NCBI GenBank assembly: GCA_002470565.1
Contig: DKMQ01000076.1
Coordinates: 1-37,359, forward strand
Direction of reading: 5' to 3'
Origin: Oceanospirillaceae bacterium UBA7410
GTDB lineage: Bacteria; Pseudomonadota; Gammaproteobacteria; Pseudomonadales; Balneatricaceae
DNA length: 37,359 nt
The position numbers were made by a program, and so were the translations under genes. The notes under the pieces are model-generated. The model ran no database searches, had not been told where the DNA came from, and saw nothing but the letters and a program-made list of their open reading frames with translations. Positions 17,878 through 27,409 of this stretch are shown here, in pieces (the stretch's first letter is position 1; each line of letters opens with the position of its first letter).

Positions 17878-18795
17878 ATGCCTCTCACTAAACCCTCACT
17901 CGCCAAGTTTTACAGCCTAAAGTACTGGCCTATTTGGTTTGGATTGAGCATTCTTCGCTTAATTATCACCTTGCCGTGGGCCTGGCGCATAGCAGCTGGT
18001 AGAGCGATTGGATGGCTATTATATCAGCTATCTAGCCGCAGAAGATCTATTACACAAACCAATATAGCCCTGTGCTTTAGTGATCTAAATACTGCACAGC
18101 AGCGCCTGATGGTGCGTCAAACGTTTGCAGACAATGGCATTGGCATTATTGAGACCGCTATGGCGTGGTGGAGTTCCCACAAAAATCTAACTCAAAGGGT
18201 TTCAATTGAAGGCGGCGCGCTAATAGAACAAGCCCAAACTCAAGGGCGTGGCGTACTTCTAGTCGGTGCTCATTATACAAGCCTAGATTTAGGTGGTATT
18301 TTACTAGCTCAACATTATCCGTATTATGCCACTTACCAGCGCCATGGCAATGCACTAATGGACTGTATAATTCGCCGAGGACGCTTAACCCATCTGCCAG
18401 GAATAGTAGAGCGAGGAGATATTCGACAAGTCATACGTTTACTCAAACAAGGCAACATAGTATGGCTTGCTCCAGATCAAGACGTTGGGCCACAGCGCTC
18501 CGTGTTTGCACCTTTTTTTGGCATAGATACAGCGACTACCCCTATTATAAGTCGCCTGGCTTCTGCCACTGGAGCTAAGGTGCTTCAGTTTAGTCACCAC
18601 CGCACTCAACTTGATCAAGCATACTTGCTTAGCATTACTGACAGTTTGGCAAGTATCCCAAGTGGGCAGTTGGAGGCAGATGCCGCAGTTTTAAATGCCG
18701 CTATTGAAGCCAAAGTTCGCCTTAAGCCCACTCAGTACTTGTGGTTACATCGACGTTTTAAAACACGCCCAAAAAACAGCCCTGATATCTATTAA
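17878..18795 (+). CDS. lpxL: Lipid A late acyltransferase, LpxL/HtrB family
   Basis: Transfers a secondary acyl chain to the Kdo-lipid A precursor. With start ATG 17878 the protein has 305 residues and its catalytic HX4(D/E) motif falls at H132 and D137 (AHYTSLDLGG), the same positions as H132/E137 in E. coli LpxL; this supports that start over an in-frame TTG at 17863. The second block APDQDVGPQRSVFAPFFG and an N-terminal hydrophobic segment (FGLSILRLIITLPWAW) are also typical. No good ribosome site is visible. It diverges from msbA. LpxL cannot be separated from LpxM or LpxP by sequence alone, so which acyl chain is added is open. Confidence 0.87.
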   Translation: MPLTKPSLAKFYSLKYWPIWFGLSILRLIITLPWAWRIAAGRAIGWLLYQLSSRRRSITQTNIALCFSDLNTAQQRLMVRQTFADNGIGIIETAMAWWSSHKNLTQRVSIEGGALIEQAQTQGRGVLLVGAHYTSLDLGGILLAQHYPYYATYQRHGNALMDCIIRRGRLTHLPGIVERGDIRQVIRLLKQGNIVWLAPDQDVGPQRSVFAPFFGIDTATTPIISRLASATGAKVLQFSHHRTQLDQAYLLSITDSLASIPSGQLEADAAVLNAAIEAKVRLKPTQYLWLHRRFKTRPKNSPDIY

Positions 18796-18827
18796 AGCCT
18801 TATAGTTGAGCGTTCTGAGAAAGATAT

Positions 18828-21743
18828 TTAAGACATCATCGTGGCAGCCCAAATATTCTTCACCTTGGACCTATGTTCTTGTAAGTCGTCAACAGACACT
18901 TCCCCTGCCTTATTCTGTAGTGTGAGTCGGTGCTCAGCAGCCCTCATCTTTTGATATGCCTCACGTAAATCATGGGCATCTGATGTACTTAGAATTAATT
19001 GTTTTTCAAAAGCGTCTAAAATACGAATATTATCGGTATAGCTAAGGAGTGCTTGGCACTGATGAGCGTATGCGAGCACACCGTACTGCACCATGAATTC
19101 AATATCAACAATGCCACCCTCATCGTGCTTTAGATGAAATTTTAGCGTCTGGCCGTCTGCATTTGGTTTACTGGCAAGCTGGTGTCGCATTTTTTCTCGC
19201 ATTTTTACTACGTCCTGCTTTACAGAAGCGCTGTTTCTAACTTGAGATAATATGTGTTTACGCACAGCAATAAAGTCGTTAGACAACTGATGACTACCCG
19301 AAAGAGGCCTTGCTCTGACAAGTGCTTGATGCTCCCAGGTCCATGCCTCATGTAATTGGTATTGAGTAAACGCTGTCAAAGTAGACACTAATAAACCTTT
19401 AGCTCCATCTGGCCTTAGGCGCATATCCACTTCATATAGCTGCCCTGCTGCTGTAAGTGTATTCAAATAGTTAATCATGCGCTGACCAAGGCGCGTAAAA
19501 AACACACTATTAGATATGGGTTTAGGGCCATCAGTTTCGGCTTGAGAAGGCATGTCATAGATAAATACTAAATCTAAATCCGACCCATAGCTAAGTTCCC
19601 ACCCACCTACTTTTCCATAACCCACAACGATAAAATCATCACTTGGGCCATGTTCATTTTGAGGATGCCCATGCCGCAGGCTCAGCTCACGCCATGAAAG
19701 GTGCTGGACTTGGGCCACTACCGCTTCAGCAACGTAGGTCAGCTGATCACTAACTTTCATTAATGGCAAACGCCCTGTGACCTCTTGGGCTGCAATACGC
19801 AACAAATGGGCATGTTTAAAATGCCTAAGCGCTTCCATTAGCTGCTCTGTGTCGTCTTCTGGCAGGCGTAAAAGATTTTGTGCTAACTCCTGCTTTAGCT
19901 CCACAGCATCAGGTACATTAAATAAACTATTAACGTCCAATAGCTCATCAAGCAATGAAGGCTGGCGTGCTAAAAAGTCAGAAAACCATGAACTAGCAGA
20001 ACAAAGTTCCACCAACAACTTTAACGCTGTTGGATTTTCTAGCAATAGCACCAAATACACAGAACGCCTTAATACAGCTTCAATAAGCACCAGTACGCGA
20101 GACAAAGTAAGGGCAGAATCATTTTGTTGAGCTGATATCTGCAAAATTTTTGGCATTAACTTAGCTAATCGCTCTTGTGCTACTGGCTGCATTGTTTGCG
20201 CAGAACGGCTTTGATGCAGCGACCATAAGTGTTGCAATATATTGTCTGCATCAGCAAAGCCTGCTTGGCTTAATATGTCTTGCCACTGCGACTGAAGTGT
20301 AAACTGCTCTTCTTGTCTGGCACTGTGAGATATTTCCTCCCACAGTTGAATTAATTGATGATCTTGGCCTTGTACTTTATCATCCTCTTTTAGTGCCACC
20401 ACCAGCTCAAATTGTTGATGTATAAAATCCCTTGCAAGGTTAATCTTCGTTTGTAAGTCATTCCAGCAAAAAAAACCTAAAGCAAAAGCGAGTCGTGCTT
20501 GCTCAGACTCTTGGGCAGGTAAGTCTTGGGTTTGTTGGTCCTCAACCGCCTGAAGGGCGTGCTCAACATCACGCAAAAACCAATAATGTTGGCGTAAAGT
20601 CTCCACTTCTTCAGACGCCAAACCGGCAGTCTCAGGCAATAAGTCTAATACCGACATTAAGCTACTGGTTTGCAGCCGAATATCTCGCCCTCCACGAATA
20701 AGTTGAAATGCTTGGGCAATAAACTCTACCTCACGAATACCACCAGCACCCAACTTCACATTTTGGTGTAAACCACGCCGGCGTACCTCACTAGCAATCA
20801 TTTGTTTAAGACTACGTAAAGATTCAATAGCACTAAAATCTAAATACCTCCGATACACAAAGGGTCTCAAAAGCTCTAACAACACACGACCCTGATCTTG
20901 ATTACCAGCAATCACTCGAGCTTTAATAAATGCATACCTTTCCCATTCACGCCCCTGTTGCTGATAATATATTTCCATAGCATCAAAGCTTAGGGATAAT
21001 GCACCACTGGCACCATATGGCCTTAGACGCATATCTACCCGAAAGACAAAACCATCTGCTGTAACCAAATCAATAGTTTGAATTAAACGCTGTCCTAACC
21101 GAATGAAAAATTGTTGGTTATCGATACTACGCCTGCCACCTTGGGTTTGGCCTCCTGCTGGAAAACTAAAAATCAGATCTATATCAGAAGATAAATTAAG
21201 CTCTTTACCACCAAGCTTACCCATACCTAACACCACCAACTCTTGTGGCTGCCCATCAAGGCTTGTAGGTTGCCCCCATTGTTTAATACTGTCCTGGTGC
21301 AGCCAGGTCAAAGCTTCACCCACACAAATATCAGCAAGGTTAGATAACTCTTCAACTAACTCTTGGCTGGTGCCTAAACAACAACGATTACGCCATATTA
21401 AGCGGACTTGATGGGCTTTTCTAAATTGCCTTAAACACCGGTTTAGCTGAGTCTCGTTAGTGACTTTACTCATACTTTGCGCTAACAAAGCCTGCAACTT
21501 AACTTTAGAAAAAGCACTGATCACAAAGTTGTAATCCAATAGCTGAGGATTTAGTGAGAGCGTTCTTGCTACAAATGGGCTAGCAGTAATGACATTAATT
21601 AGTTGTAGCTGTGTGTCATGATGATGCCAAGGAGAATTTATGGATGGCGTAAAGGCTTCAAACCACTGCATTAGCTCGTCTTTTAATGAGCTATTGAGTG
21701 CGTCTATGACAAGTTGATTTTCTGGCGCGACAATAATCGCCAT
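18828..21743 (-). CDS. glnE: Bifunctional glutamine synthetase adenylyltransferase/deadenylase
   Basis: GlnE attaches and removes AMP on glutamine synthetase in response to PII and glutamine. The protein has two nucleotidyltransferase domains: the N-terminal deadenylase with GMGKLGGKEL and D-x-D (SDIDLIF) near 173-192, and the C-terminal adenylylase with VGYGKVGGWEL and SDLDLVF near 706-726. Each is followed by its own helical GlnE segment. Two ATGs are close together; the one at 21741-21743 has AGGAG 8 bases upstream whereas the one at 21747-21749 has only 2 bases, so I use the former (971 residues; E. coli has 946). A minus-strand TATAAT at 21796-21801 is a plausible -10 with a poor -35. 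The ilvE/waaF genes often downstream in pseudomonads are absent. Confidence 0.96.
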   Translation of the reverse strand: MAIIVAPENQLVIDALNSSLKDELMQWFEAFTPSINSPWHHHDTQLQLINVITASPFVARTLSLNPQLLDYNFVISAFSKVKLQALLAQSMSKVTNETQLNRCLRQFRKAHQVRLIWRNRCCLGTSQELVEELSNLADICVGEALTWLHQDSIKQWGQPTSLDGQPQELVVLGMGKLGGKELNLSSDIDLIFSFPAGGQTQGGRRSIDNQQFFIRLGQRLIQTIDLVTADGFVFRVDMRLRPYGASGALSLSFDAMEIYYQQQGREWERYAFIKARVIAGNQDQGRVLLELLRPFVYRRYLDFSAIESLRSLKQMIASEVRRRGLHQNVKLGAGGIREVEFIAQAFQLIRGGRDIRLQTSSLMSVLDLLPETAGLASEEVETLRQHYWFLRDVEHALQAVEDQQTQDLPAQESEQARLAFALGFFCWNDLQTKINLARDFIHQQFELVVALKEDDKVQGQDHQLIQLWEEISHSARQEEQFTLQSQWQDILSQAGFADADNILQHLWSLHQSRSAQTMQPVAQERLAKLMPKILQISAQQNDSALTLSRVLVLIEAVLRRSVYLVLLLENPTALKLLVELCSASSWFSDFLARQPSLLDELLDVNSLFNVPDAVELKQELAQNLLRLPEDDTEQLMEALRHFKHAHLLRIAAQEVTGRLPLMKVSDQLTYVAEAVVAQVQHLSWRELSLRHGHPQNEHGPSDDFIVVGYGKVGGWELSYGSDLDLVFIYDMPSQAETDGPKPISNSVFFTRLGQRMINYLNTLTAAGQLYEVDMRLRPDGAKGLLVSTLTAFTQYQLHEAWTWEHQALVRARPLSGSHQLSNDFIAVRKHILSQVRNSASVKQDVVKMREKMRHQLASKPNADGQTLKFHLKHDEGGIVDIEFMVQYGVLAYAHQCQALLSYTDNIRILDAFEKQLILSTSDAHDLREAYQKMRAAEHRLTLQNKAGEVSVDDLQEHRSKVKNIWAATMMS

Positions 21744-21930
21744 ACCCATTACTCCTAAAAATATATGCCCGCAGCGTGGCTATTGCTGATGCAAAATTAT
21801 ACTGATTTGCCGCTTGTTATCGCTGCGTTTAGTATAGACACTAACGGAAAAATTCCCCTACAATCAAGTAATAGATGATTCTTTGTGCCATTAAATTTTA
21901 TATGACTCATTTTTTATAAGTAAGTCGCCT

Positions 21931-21967
21931 TTGTGTGATTGACACAAGCGCATTAGCGCGGCTTAAT
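21931..21967 (+). promoter_or_regulatory. argA promoter with overlapping palindromes
   Basis: A perfect -35 TTGACA (21939-21944), 17-base spacer and CTTAAT (21962-21967; 4 of 6 matches to TATAAT) form a candidate promoter 38 bases before the argA start codon. The -35 is embedded in a perfect inverted repeat, TTGTGT-gattg-ACACAA (21931-21947). A second repeat, GCGC-atta-GCGC (21948-21959), sits in the spacer. This looks like operator binding over a promoter. It does not match the ARG box of ArgR (TGAAT...ATTCA), nor CRP or FNR sites. Confidence 0.5.
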
Positions 21968-22004
21968 AGTACCCTTCTCATACCAAAGCGACAGGTAATC
22001 TAAA

Positions 22005-23333
22005 GTGATCGAGACCAATCAGCAATATGTAAACTGGTTTCGCCATTCTGCGCCCTATATTAACGCTCACCGCGGACGAACTTTTGTTATTTATTTACCT
22101 GGCGAAGCCTTAGCTCACCATAATTTTTCCCATACTATCCATGATATAAACTTGCTCAACAGTTTAGGTGTTAAATTAGTATTAGTGCATGGTAGTCGAC
22201 CTCAAATACAAAAAGCATGCAGCAAAGCTTTAGTGCAAGCGCAATTTCATAACGGTTTGCGCATTACAGATTTAGAGCAGCTGGCTTTAGTTCAATCTAC
22301 TGTAGGCCGCCAAGCCATGCAATTAGAGGCCCGTTTTTCTATGGGCATTGCCAATTCGCCGATGCAGGGCTCTAGAATTCGTACCAGTCGTGGAAACTTT
22401 ATTACAGCGCGTCCGATTGGCGTAAAAAACGGCGTCGACTTCTCTTATACCGGAGAAGTGAGGCGGGTAGATTCGCAAGCTATTGGCAAGCAACTGGATG
22501 ACGGTAATCTTGTGCTTATTTCATGTTTGGGATACTCCCCTACTGGAGAAACGTTTAACCTTGCTGCAGCACAGGTTGCAGGGCGTGTGGCCGCAAGCCT
22601 GCAAGCTGACAAGTTAATAGTGTTTGGAGCTGACAAAGGCATCACCAATTCACGTGGCGAGCAAGTGGCCGAGTTACTCACCAAGGCCGGCCATCGTTTA
22701 GTGCACCAGCATCAAAATAGTGGGGATAGTTGGACCGACTTATCCATGAATATTGACGTGTTATCCAAAGCTTGTGATGCTGGAGTAGACCGAGGACACT
22801 TGCTAAGCTACCAAGAAGATGGTGCTTTGTTAAGTGAGCTATTTAGTCGTGATGGCTCAGGTACTATGATAATAAAGGAAAGCTACGAGCAAGTTCGTAA
22901 CGCCTGTATTGATGATGTAGGTGGAATCTTACAACTTATTCGCCCCCTAGAAGATGATGGCGTATTAGTGCGCCGCTCACGTGAATTACTTGAGTCTGAA
23001 ATTCATTACTTTAGTGTGATTGAACGAGACAATGCTATTATTGGGTGTGCTGCATTATATCCATTTGATGATGCACGCCAGGGTGAGCTAGCTTGCATGG
23101 CCATCGACGCTGATTATCGTGGGGGGGATAGGGGCCAAATATTGCTGCGTCATATAGAAAAGCAATCTAGCCATATGGGTCTACAAGCACTCTTTGTGCT
23201 GACTACGGCCTCCTCTCATTGGTTTATAGAAAATGGTTTTGTTGCTGCGGACTTAGAGCACTTACCTACTAGCAGGCAGTCATTATACAATTTTCAACGT
23301 AATTCAAAAGTATTTAGTAAAGAATTACCATAA
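22005..23333 (+). CDS. argA: N-acetylglutamate synthase (amino-acid acetyltransferase)
   Basis: First enzyme of arginine synthesis: glutamate plus acetyl-CoA to N-acetylglutamate. The 442-residue length equals E. coli ArgA (443). Residues about 1-285 form an amino-acid-kinase-like domain (VKLVLVHGSRPQI, GRVAASLQADKLIVFG) that in this family serves arginine feedback inhibition. Residues about 290-442 form a GNAT acetyltransferase domain with DYRGGDRGQILLRHIEK as the acetyl-CoA loop and a HWFIENGF end. The start is GTG at 22005-22007 with AGG 9 bases upstream; no ATG fits. A run of seven G near 23124-23130 keeps the frame open. ilvD follows after 36 bases and may be co-transcribed. Confidence 0.95.
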   Translation: MIETNQQYVNWFRHSAPYINAHRGRTFVIYLPGEALAHHNFSHTIHDINLLNSLGVKLVLVHGSRPQIQKACSKALVQAQFHNGLRITDLEQLALVQSTVGRQAMQLEARFSMGIANSPMQGSRIRTSRGNFITARPIGVKNGVDFSYTGEVRRVDSQAIGKQLDDGNLVLISCLGYSPTGETFNLAAAQVAGRVAASLQADKLIVFGADKGITNSRGEQVAELLTKAGHRLVHQHQNSGDSWTDLSMNIDVLSKACDAGVDRGHLLSYQEDGALLSELFSRDGSGTMIIKESYEQVRNACIDDVGGILQLIRPLEDDGVLVRRSRELLESEIHYFSVIERDNAIIGCAALYPFDDARQGELACMAIDADYRGGDRGQILLRHIEKQSSHMGLQALFVLTTASSHWFIENGFVAADLEHLPTSRQSLYNFQRNSKVFSKELP

Positions 23334-23369
23334 CCACTTTAATAACTTTTATTATAAGGCACCTATCTC

Positions 23370-25214
23370 ATGCCCATTTATCGTTCTAAAACCTCCACTT
23401 CTGGCCGTAATATGGCAGGCGCACGTGCTTTATGGCGTGCAACTGGCATGACTGATTCCGACTTTCAAAAGCCCATTATTGCCGTATGTAACTCGTTTAC
23501 CCAATTTGTTCCAGGCCATGTTCATCTAAAAGATATGGGGCAATTGGTTGCACGAGAAATCGAGAAAGTAGGTGGTGTAGCTAAAGAATTTAATACTATT
23601 GCTGTGGACGATGGTATTGCTATGGGTCATGACGGCATGCTTTATTCTTTGCCATCACGGGACATTATTGCGGACTCTGTAGAATATATGGTCAATGCCC
23701 ATTGTGCGGATGCAATGGTGTGTATTTCTAACTGCGACAAAATCACTCCAGGTATGTTTATGGCCGCCATGCGCCTAAACATTCCTTGTGTTTTTGTTTC
23801 AGGTGGCCCGATGGAAGCAGGCAAAACGAAACTAGGTGATCGTAAGTTAGATCTTGTTGATGCAATGGTCATCGCTGTTGATGATAGCGCTAGTGATGAA
23901 GAAGTTGCTGAATATGAACGTTCAGCTTGTCCTACATGTGGATCTTGCTCTGGTATGTTTACCGCCAACTCCATGAACTGCCTAACAGAGGCTTTAGGCT
24001 TATCTTTACCTGGTAATGGTAGCTTATTGGCAACACACGCAGATCGCAAAGAGTTATTTTTAGAGGCAGGTCGCACCGTAGTGGAGCTGTGTAAGCGTTA
24101 TTATGAAAATGATGATGAAAGCGCTCTACCAAGAAACATTGCTAGCTTTAAGGCGTTTGAAAACGCCATGACTTTAGACATTGCAATGGGCGGCTCTACC
24201 AATACGATTTTACACTTATTGGCAGCAGCCCAAGAAGGTGAGATTGACTTTGACATGAGCAATATTGACGAGCTTTCTCGCAGAGTACCGCAATTATGTA
24301 AAGTTGCACCTAGTACACCCAAGTACCACATGGAAGACGTTCACCGTGCGGGTGGTGTGTTTGCAATTTTGGGCGAACTTAATCGCGCAGGTTTACTACA
24401 CGCAGAATTACCCACAGTGCACAGCAATACCATGTCTGAAGCATTGGCCAAATGGGACATTACTGTCACTGACGATTTGGCAGTTAAAAAGTTCTACCAA
24501 GCAGGTCCTGCAGGCATTCCCACGCAAACTGCATTTAGCCAAGCGACGCGCTGGCCAAGTGTTGATGATGACCGTGTTGATGGCTGTGTACGCAACTTGG
24601 CCAACGCATACTCCACTGAAGGTGGTCTAGCTATACTTACAGGTAATTTGGCACAAGATGGCTGCGTGGTTAAGACCGCAGGTGTTGATGAAAGCATTTG
24701 GTTATTTGAAGGACCTGCTTACATTTGTGAAAGCCAAGATCAGGCAGTAGCCGATATTTTGGGTGACAAAGTCAAAGAAGGTGATGTGGTTGTCATTCGC
24801 TATGAAGGTCCCAAAGGCGGTCCAGGTATGCAGGAAATGTTATACCCTACCAGTTACCTTAAAACCAAAGGTTTAGGCAAGGCCTGCGCCTTATTGACTG
24901 ATGGCCGCTTCTCTGGCGGCACCTCTGGATTGTCAATTGGTCACGTGTCGCCAGAAGCTGCTAGTGGAGGCAACATTGCCTTGGTTGAGCACGGCGACCG
25001 TATTCGTATTGATATTCCTAATCGCACCATTGACGTGTTAGTTAGTGATGAGGAGCTTAGTCATCGCCGCGAAGCGATGAATGCGATGGGCAAGAAGGGC
25101 TGGAAGCCTACAGCTGAGCGCCCACGTAAGGTTAGCTCTGCACTTAGATTCTACGCCAGCACAGTGACCAGCGCTGACAAGGGCGCTATTCGCGATATTA
25201 GCTTGCTAGATTAG
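23370..25214 (+). CDS. ilvD: Dihydroxy-acid dehydratase
   Basis: IlvD converts dihydroxy-isovalerate and dihydroxy-methylvalerate to the oxo acids of valine and isoleucine synthesis, using an iron-sulfur cluster. The 614-residue protein carries the cluster cysteines [10 protein letters not shown] (C122) and CPTCGSCSG (C187, C190, C193), and [19 protein letters not shown] (79-97). It is very close to the E. coli form in length and motif, so it is the enteric type. ATG 23370-23372 has an AAGG about 12 bases upstream. It is followed by two hairpins that separate it from the convergent folA. Confidence 0.97.
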   Translation: MPIYRSKTSTSGRNMAGARALWRATGMTDSDFQKPIIAVCNSFTQFVPGHVHLKDMGQLVAREIEKVGGVAKEFNTIAVDDGIAMGHDGMLYSLPSRDIIADSVEYMVNAHCADAMVCISNCDKITPGMFMAAMRLNIPCVFVSGGPMEAGKTKLGDRKLDLVDAMVIAVDDSASDEEVAEYERSACPTCGSCSGMFTANSMNCLTEALGLSLPGNGSLLATHADRKELFLEAGRTVVELCKRYYENDDESALPRNIASFKAFENAMTLDIAMGGSTNTILHLLAAAQEGEIDFDMSNIDELSRRVPQLCKVAPSTPKYHMEDVHRAGGVFAILGELNRAGLLHAELPTVHSNTMSEALAKWDITVTDDLAVKKFYQAGPAGIPTQTAFSQATRWPSVDDDRVDGCVRNLANAYSTEGGLAILTGNLAQDGCVVKTAGVDESIWLFEGPAYICESQDQAVADILGDKVKEGDVVVIRYEGPKGGPGMQEMLYPTSYLKTKGLGKACALLTDGRFSGGTSGLSIGHVSPEAASGGNIALVEHGDRIRIDIPNRTIDVLVSDEELSHRREAMNAMGKKGWKPTAERPRKVSSALRFYASTVTSADKGAIRDISLLD

Positions 25215-25215
25215 G

Positions 25216-25232
25216 CCACCTTAAAAAGGTGG
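25216..25232 (+). terminator. Small hairpin right after ilvD
   Basis: CCACCTT (25216-25222), loop AAA, AAGGTGG (25226-25232): a 7-bp perfect stem beginning one base after the ilvD stop. The sequence after it is TAAAAG rather than a T-run, so it may act as an mRNA 3' end or protect the message more than as a classical terminator. Confidence 0.35.
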
Positions 25233-25245
25233 TAAAAGTATAGTA

Positions 25246-25281
25246 AAGCTATGCCATTACCCAAAAGTAATGGCATAGCTT
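25246..25281. terminator. Long hairpin between convergent ilvD and folA
   Basis: AAGCTATGCCATTAC (25246-25260) pairs perfectly over 15 bp with 25267-25281 around a CCAAAA loop. It lies between two convergent genes, 31 bases past ilvD and 11 bases past the folA stop, the usual place for a bidirectional terminator. Neither strand has a strong T-run after it, so efficiency is uncertain. Confidence 0.6.
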
Positions 25282-25292
25282 ATATAGTGTAT

Positions 25293-25796
25293 TTACTTAC
25301 GTTCCAACACTAAATAGCTAAAATCAAAGGGATTGGACTCTTTAGCTGTAATGTCTTCACGAGCAATTTCTTGCCACTCGTCATCATCTAAAGCCGGAAA
25401 GTAGGCGTCACCTTCCACCTTGCACTGAACTCTTGTTAGGTATACCCGATCAGCTAAGTCTAAAGACTTTTCATATATTTGCGCACCACCAATAATCATC
25501 ACTTCTTGTATGCCATTAATGAGATTAATACTCTCACCTAGAGCTATTGCCTGCTCTAGACTTGATACTACCTCAATCCCCTTCGCAGCATAATCTGTTT
25601 GACGGCTTATGACGATATTGTCTCTTCCTGGTAAGGGTCTGCCTATAGATTCAAAGGTTTTTCTCCCCATGATGACAGGTTTACCTAGTGTCATGGTTTT
25701 AAAATACTGCAAGTCCCCGGGTAAGTGCCAAGGCAATTCATTATTGCGACCGATCACATTATTTTGCGAAGCAGCCACGATTAAGGCAATAGTCAT
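25293..25796 (-). CDS. folA: Dihydrofolate reductase
   Basis: Reduces dihydrofolate to tetrahydrofolate with NADPH, replenishing the cofactor that ThyA consumes. The 167-residue protein has [18 protein letters not shown] (12-29) with the catalytic acid D28, then [16 protein letters not shown] and the glycine pair [14 protein letters not shown]. Start ATG 25794-25796 overlaps the thyA stop by 4 bases (ATGA), so the two are coupled, as expected from their shared metabolism. Confidence 0.97.
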   Translation of the reverse strand: MTIALIVAASQNNVIGRNNELPWHLPGDLQYFKTMTLGKPVIMGRKTFESIGRPLPGRDNIVISRQTDYAAKGIEVVSSLEQAIALGESINLINGIQEVMIIGGAQIYEKSLDLADRVYLTRVQCKVEGDAYFPALDDDEWQEIAREDITAKESNPFDFSYLVLERK

Positions 25797-26587
25797 ACTG
25801 CAACAACCCCTTTAATATGTGGATGAGACTGATAATCATGCAGTTGAAAATCATCAAAAGTGAAGTCGAAAATGTTATTCACGCAAGGATTGATATGCAT
25901 TTTGGGCAATACCATGGTGTCACGAGACAATTGAAGCTCAACTTGCTCTAAATGGTTTGAATACAGGTGTGCATCACCTAGCGTATGCACAAAATCTCCA
26001 ACCTCCAAGTCACAAACCTGAGCCACCATCATGGTTAACAATGCGTAACTTGCAATATTAAAAGGTACACCTAAGAAAATATCGGCACTACGCTGATAGA
26101 GCTGACAAGACAACTTGCCATTAGCTACATAAAATTGAAACATCATATGGCAAGGTGGCAACGCCATACGCTCTACATCAGCTACATTCCAAGCACTCAC
26201 AATTAACCGGCGCGAGTCTGGATTGGTTTTTATTTGCTGGATAAGCTGACTAATTTGATCGATATGGCTACCATCTGGCTTGGGCCACGAACGCCATTGG
26301 GACCCATACACTGGCCCCAAGTCACCATTTTCATCTGCCCACTCATCCCAGATACGTACTCCATTGTCGGTTAAATATTGGGTGTTTGTAGAACCTTGTA
26401 AAAACCATAACAACTCATGAATAATGGACTTAAGATGTAGTTTTTTAGTAGTCAGCGCAGGAAACCCTTTGGACAAATCAAACCGCATTTGGTAGCCAAA
26501 AACACTCAAGGTGCCAGTTCCAGTGCGGTCTTCCTTCAGCGCTCCTGTACCTTGCACATGGCGCATTAAATCAAGATATTGCTGCAT
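25793..26587 (-). CDS. thyA: Thymidylate synthase
   Basis: Makes dTMP from dUMP using methylene-tetrahydrofolate. The protein has 264 residues with the nucleophile C146 in [14 protein letters not shown], the same length and position as E. coli ThyA. The [11 protein letters not shown] phosphate loop (21-31) and the C-terminal [10 protein letters not shown] are typical. ATG 26585-26587; the ribosome site is poor. It lies 37 bases after lgt, the same lgt-thyA order as in enterics and pseudomonads, and is coupled to folA. Confidence 0.98.
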   Translation of the reverse strand: MQQYLDLMRHVQGTGALKEDRTGTGTLSVFGYQMRFDLSKGFPALTTKKLHLKSIIHELLWFLQGSTNTQYLTDNGVRIWDEWADENGDLGPVYGSQWRSWPKPDGSHIDQISQLIQQIKTNPDSRRLIVSAWNVADVERMALPPCHMMFQFYVANGKLSCQLYQRSADIFLGVPFNIASYALLTMMVAQVCDLEVGDFVHTLGDAHLYSNHLEQVELQLSRDTMVLPKMHINPCVNNIFDFTFDDFQLHDYQSHPHIKGVVAV

Positions 26588-26624
26588 ATAGAAAACCCAC
26601 CCAGATAATAAGATACTTGGTATT

Positions 26625-27401
26625 TTAACCTTTAATCGAAGTCTTGCGTACTAATAAATACGCCCCTATCGCAACCATTGGTATAGATAATAACTGCCCC
26701 TGAGTCATCCAATCTAAGGCTACATAATTTAAATGGGCATCAGGTTGACGAGCAAATTCGACTAAAAATCTTTGTAACCCATACCCTAGCAAAAACAAAC
26801 CTGAAACCCGCAAGGGCGCTCTAGATTTAGCTGAGTATACCCAAAGCACTGCAAACAACAGCAAACCCTCGAGTAACAGTTGATATAGCTGAGATGGGTG
26901 TCGTGCCAAAGCATCCACATGGGGAAACACCATACCCCAGGGCATATCAGTTGGTCGCCCCCACAGCTCCCCACCAATAAAATTACCTAAGCGCCCTGCA
27001 CCCAAACCTAGTGGCACAAGCGGCACCACAAAATCCATCACCTGTGGATATTTGAAGTGATGTTTACGTACAAACCAAATACCACTGATAACCACGCCAA
27101 GAAAACCGCCATGAAACGACATTCCACCTTCCCAAACACGCAACAACATGCCTGGATTTTGAATAAAAGCTTCAAACTGGTAAAAGAGCACATAACCTAA
27201 ACGCCCACCTAAAACGACGCCAATAGCACCAAAAAATATTACGTCACTTAATTGTTCTTTACTAAATCCAGCAGCCTTAGCTCGTCTACTCCCAAGCCAA
27301 AAAGCAGAGCTAAAAGCCAACAAATACATCAGGCCATACCAATGTATGGCTAAGGGCCCTAATTGTATAAGAACTGGGTCGATATTAGGAAAAGTAAGCA
27401 T
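26625..27401 (-). CDS. lgt: Phosphatidylglycerol-prolipoprotein diacylglyceryl transferase
   Basis: Lgt adds diacylglycerol to the lipobox cysteine of prolipoproteins in the inner membrane. The 258-residue, seven-helix protein has [10 protein letters not shown] (65-74), EGGMSFHGG with H97 (91-99) and the signature [15 protein letters not shown] (136-150). The ATG 27399-27401 has AAGGA 6 bases upstream, preferred over a TTG 18 bases earlier inside the TSUP gene. It starts 8 bases after the TSUP stop. The released diacylglycerol is absent from its reaction, so DgkA is not its direct partner. Confidence 0.96.
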   Translation of the reverse strand: MLTFPNIDPVLIQLGPLAIHWYGLMYLLAFSSAFWLGSRRAKAAGFSKEQLSDVIFFGAIGVVLGGRLGYVLFYQFEAFIQNPGMLLRVWEGGMSFHGGFLGVVISGIWFVRKHHFKYPQVMDFVVPLVPLGLGAGRLGNFIGGELWGRPTDMPWGMVFPHVDALARHPSQLYQLLLEGLLLFAVLWVYSAKSRAPLRVSGLFLLGYGLQRFLVEFARQPDAHLNYVALDWMTQGQLLSIPMVAIGAYLLVRKTSIKG

Positions 27402-27409
27402 TATTATCC

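Noticed and set aside
20495..20701. Plus-strand open frames inside glnE, parE, lepA, era and ptsP
   Set aside because: They are antisense shadows of conserved enzymes; none carries recognisable motifs.
21931..21947. Reading the argA palindrome as a CRP or FNR site
   Set aside because: TTGTGT-gattg-ACACAA lacks the TGTGA-N6-TCACA and TTGAT-N4-ATCAA patterns and has the wrong spacing.
23124..23130. Seven-G run in argA as a frameshift site
   Set aside because: The frame is open through it and the downstream acetyltransferase motifs are intact.
24265..24630. Plus-strand open frame of 121 codons inside ilvD
   Set aside because: It lies in another frame of a strongly conserved gene and shows no domain or ribosome site.
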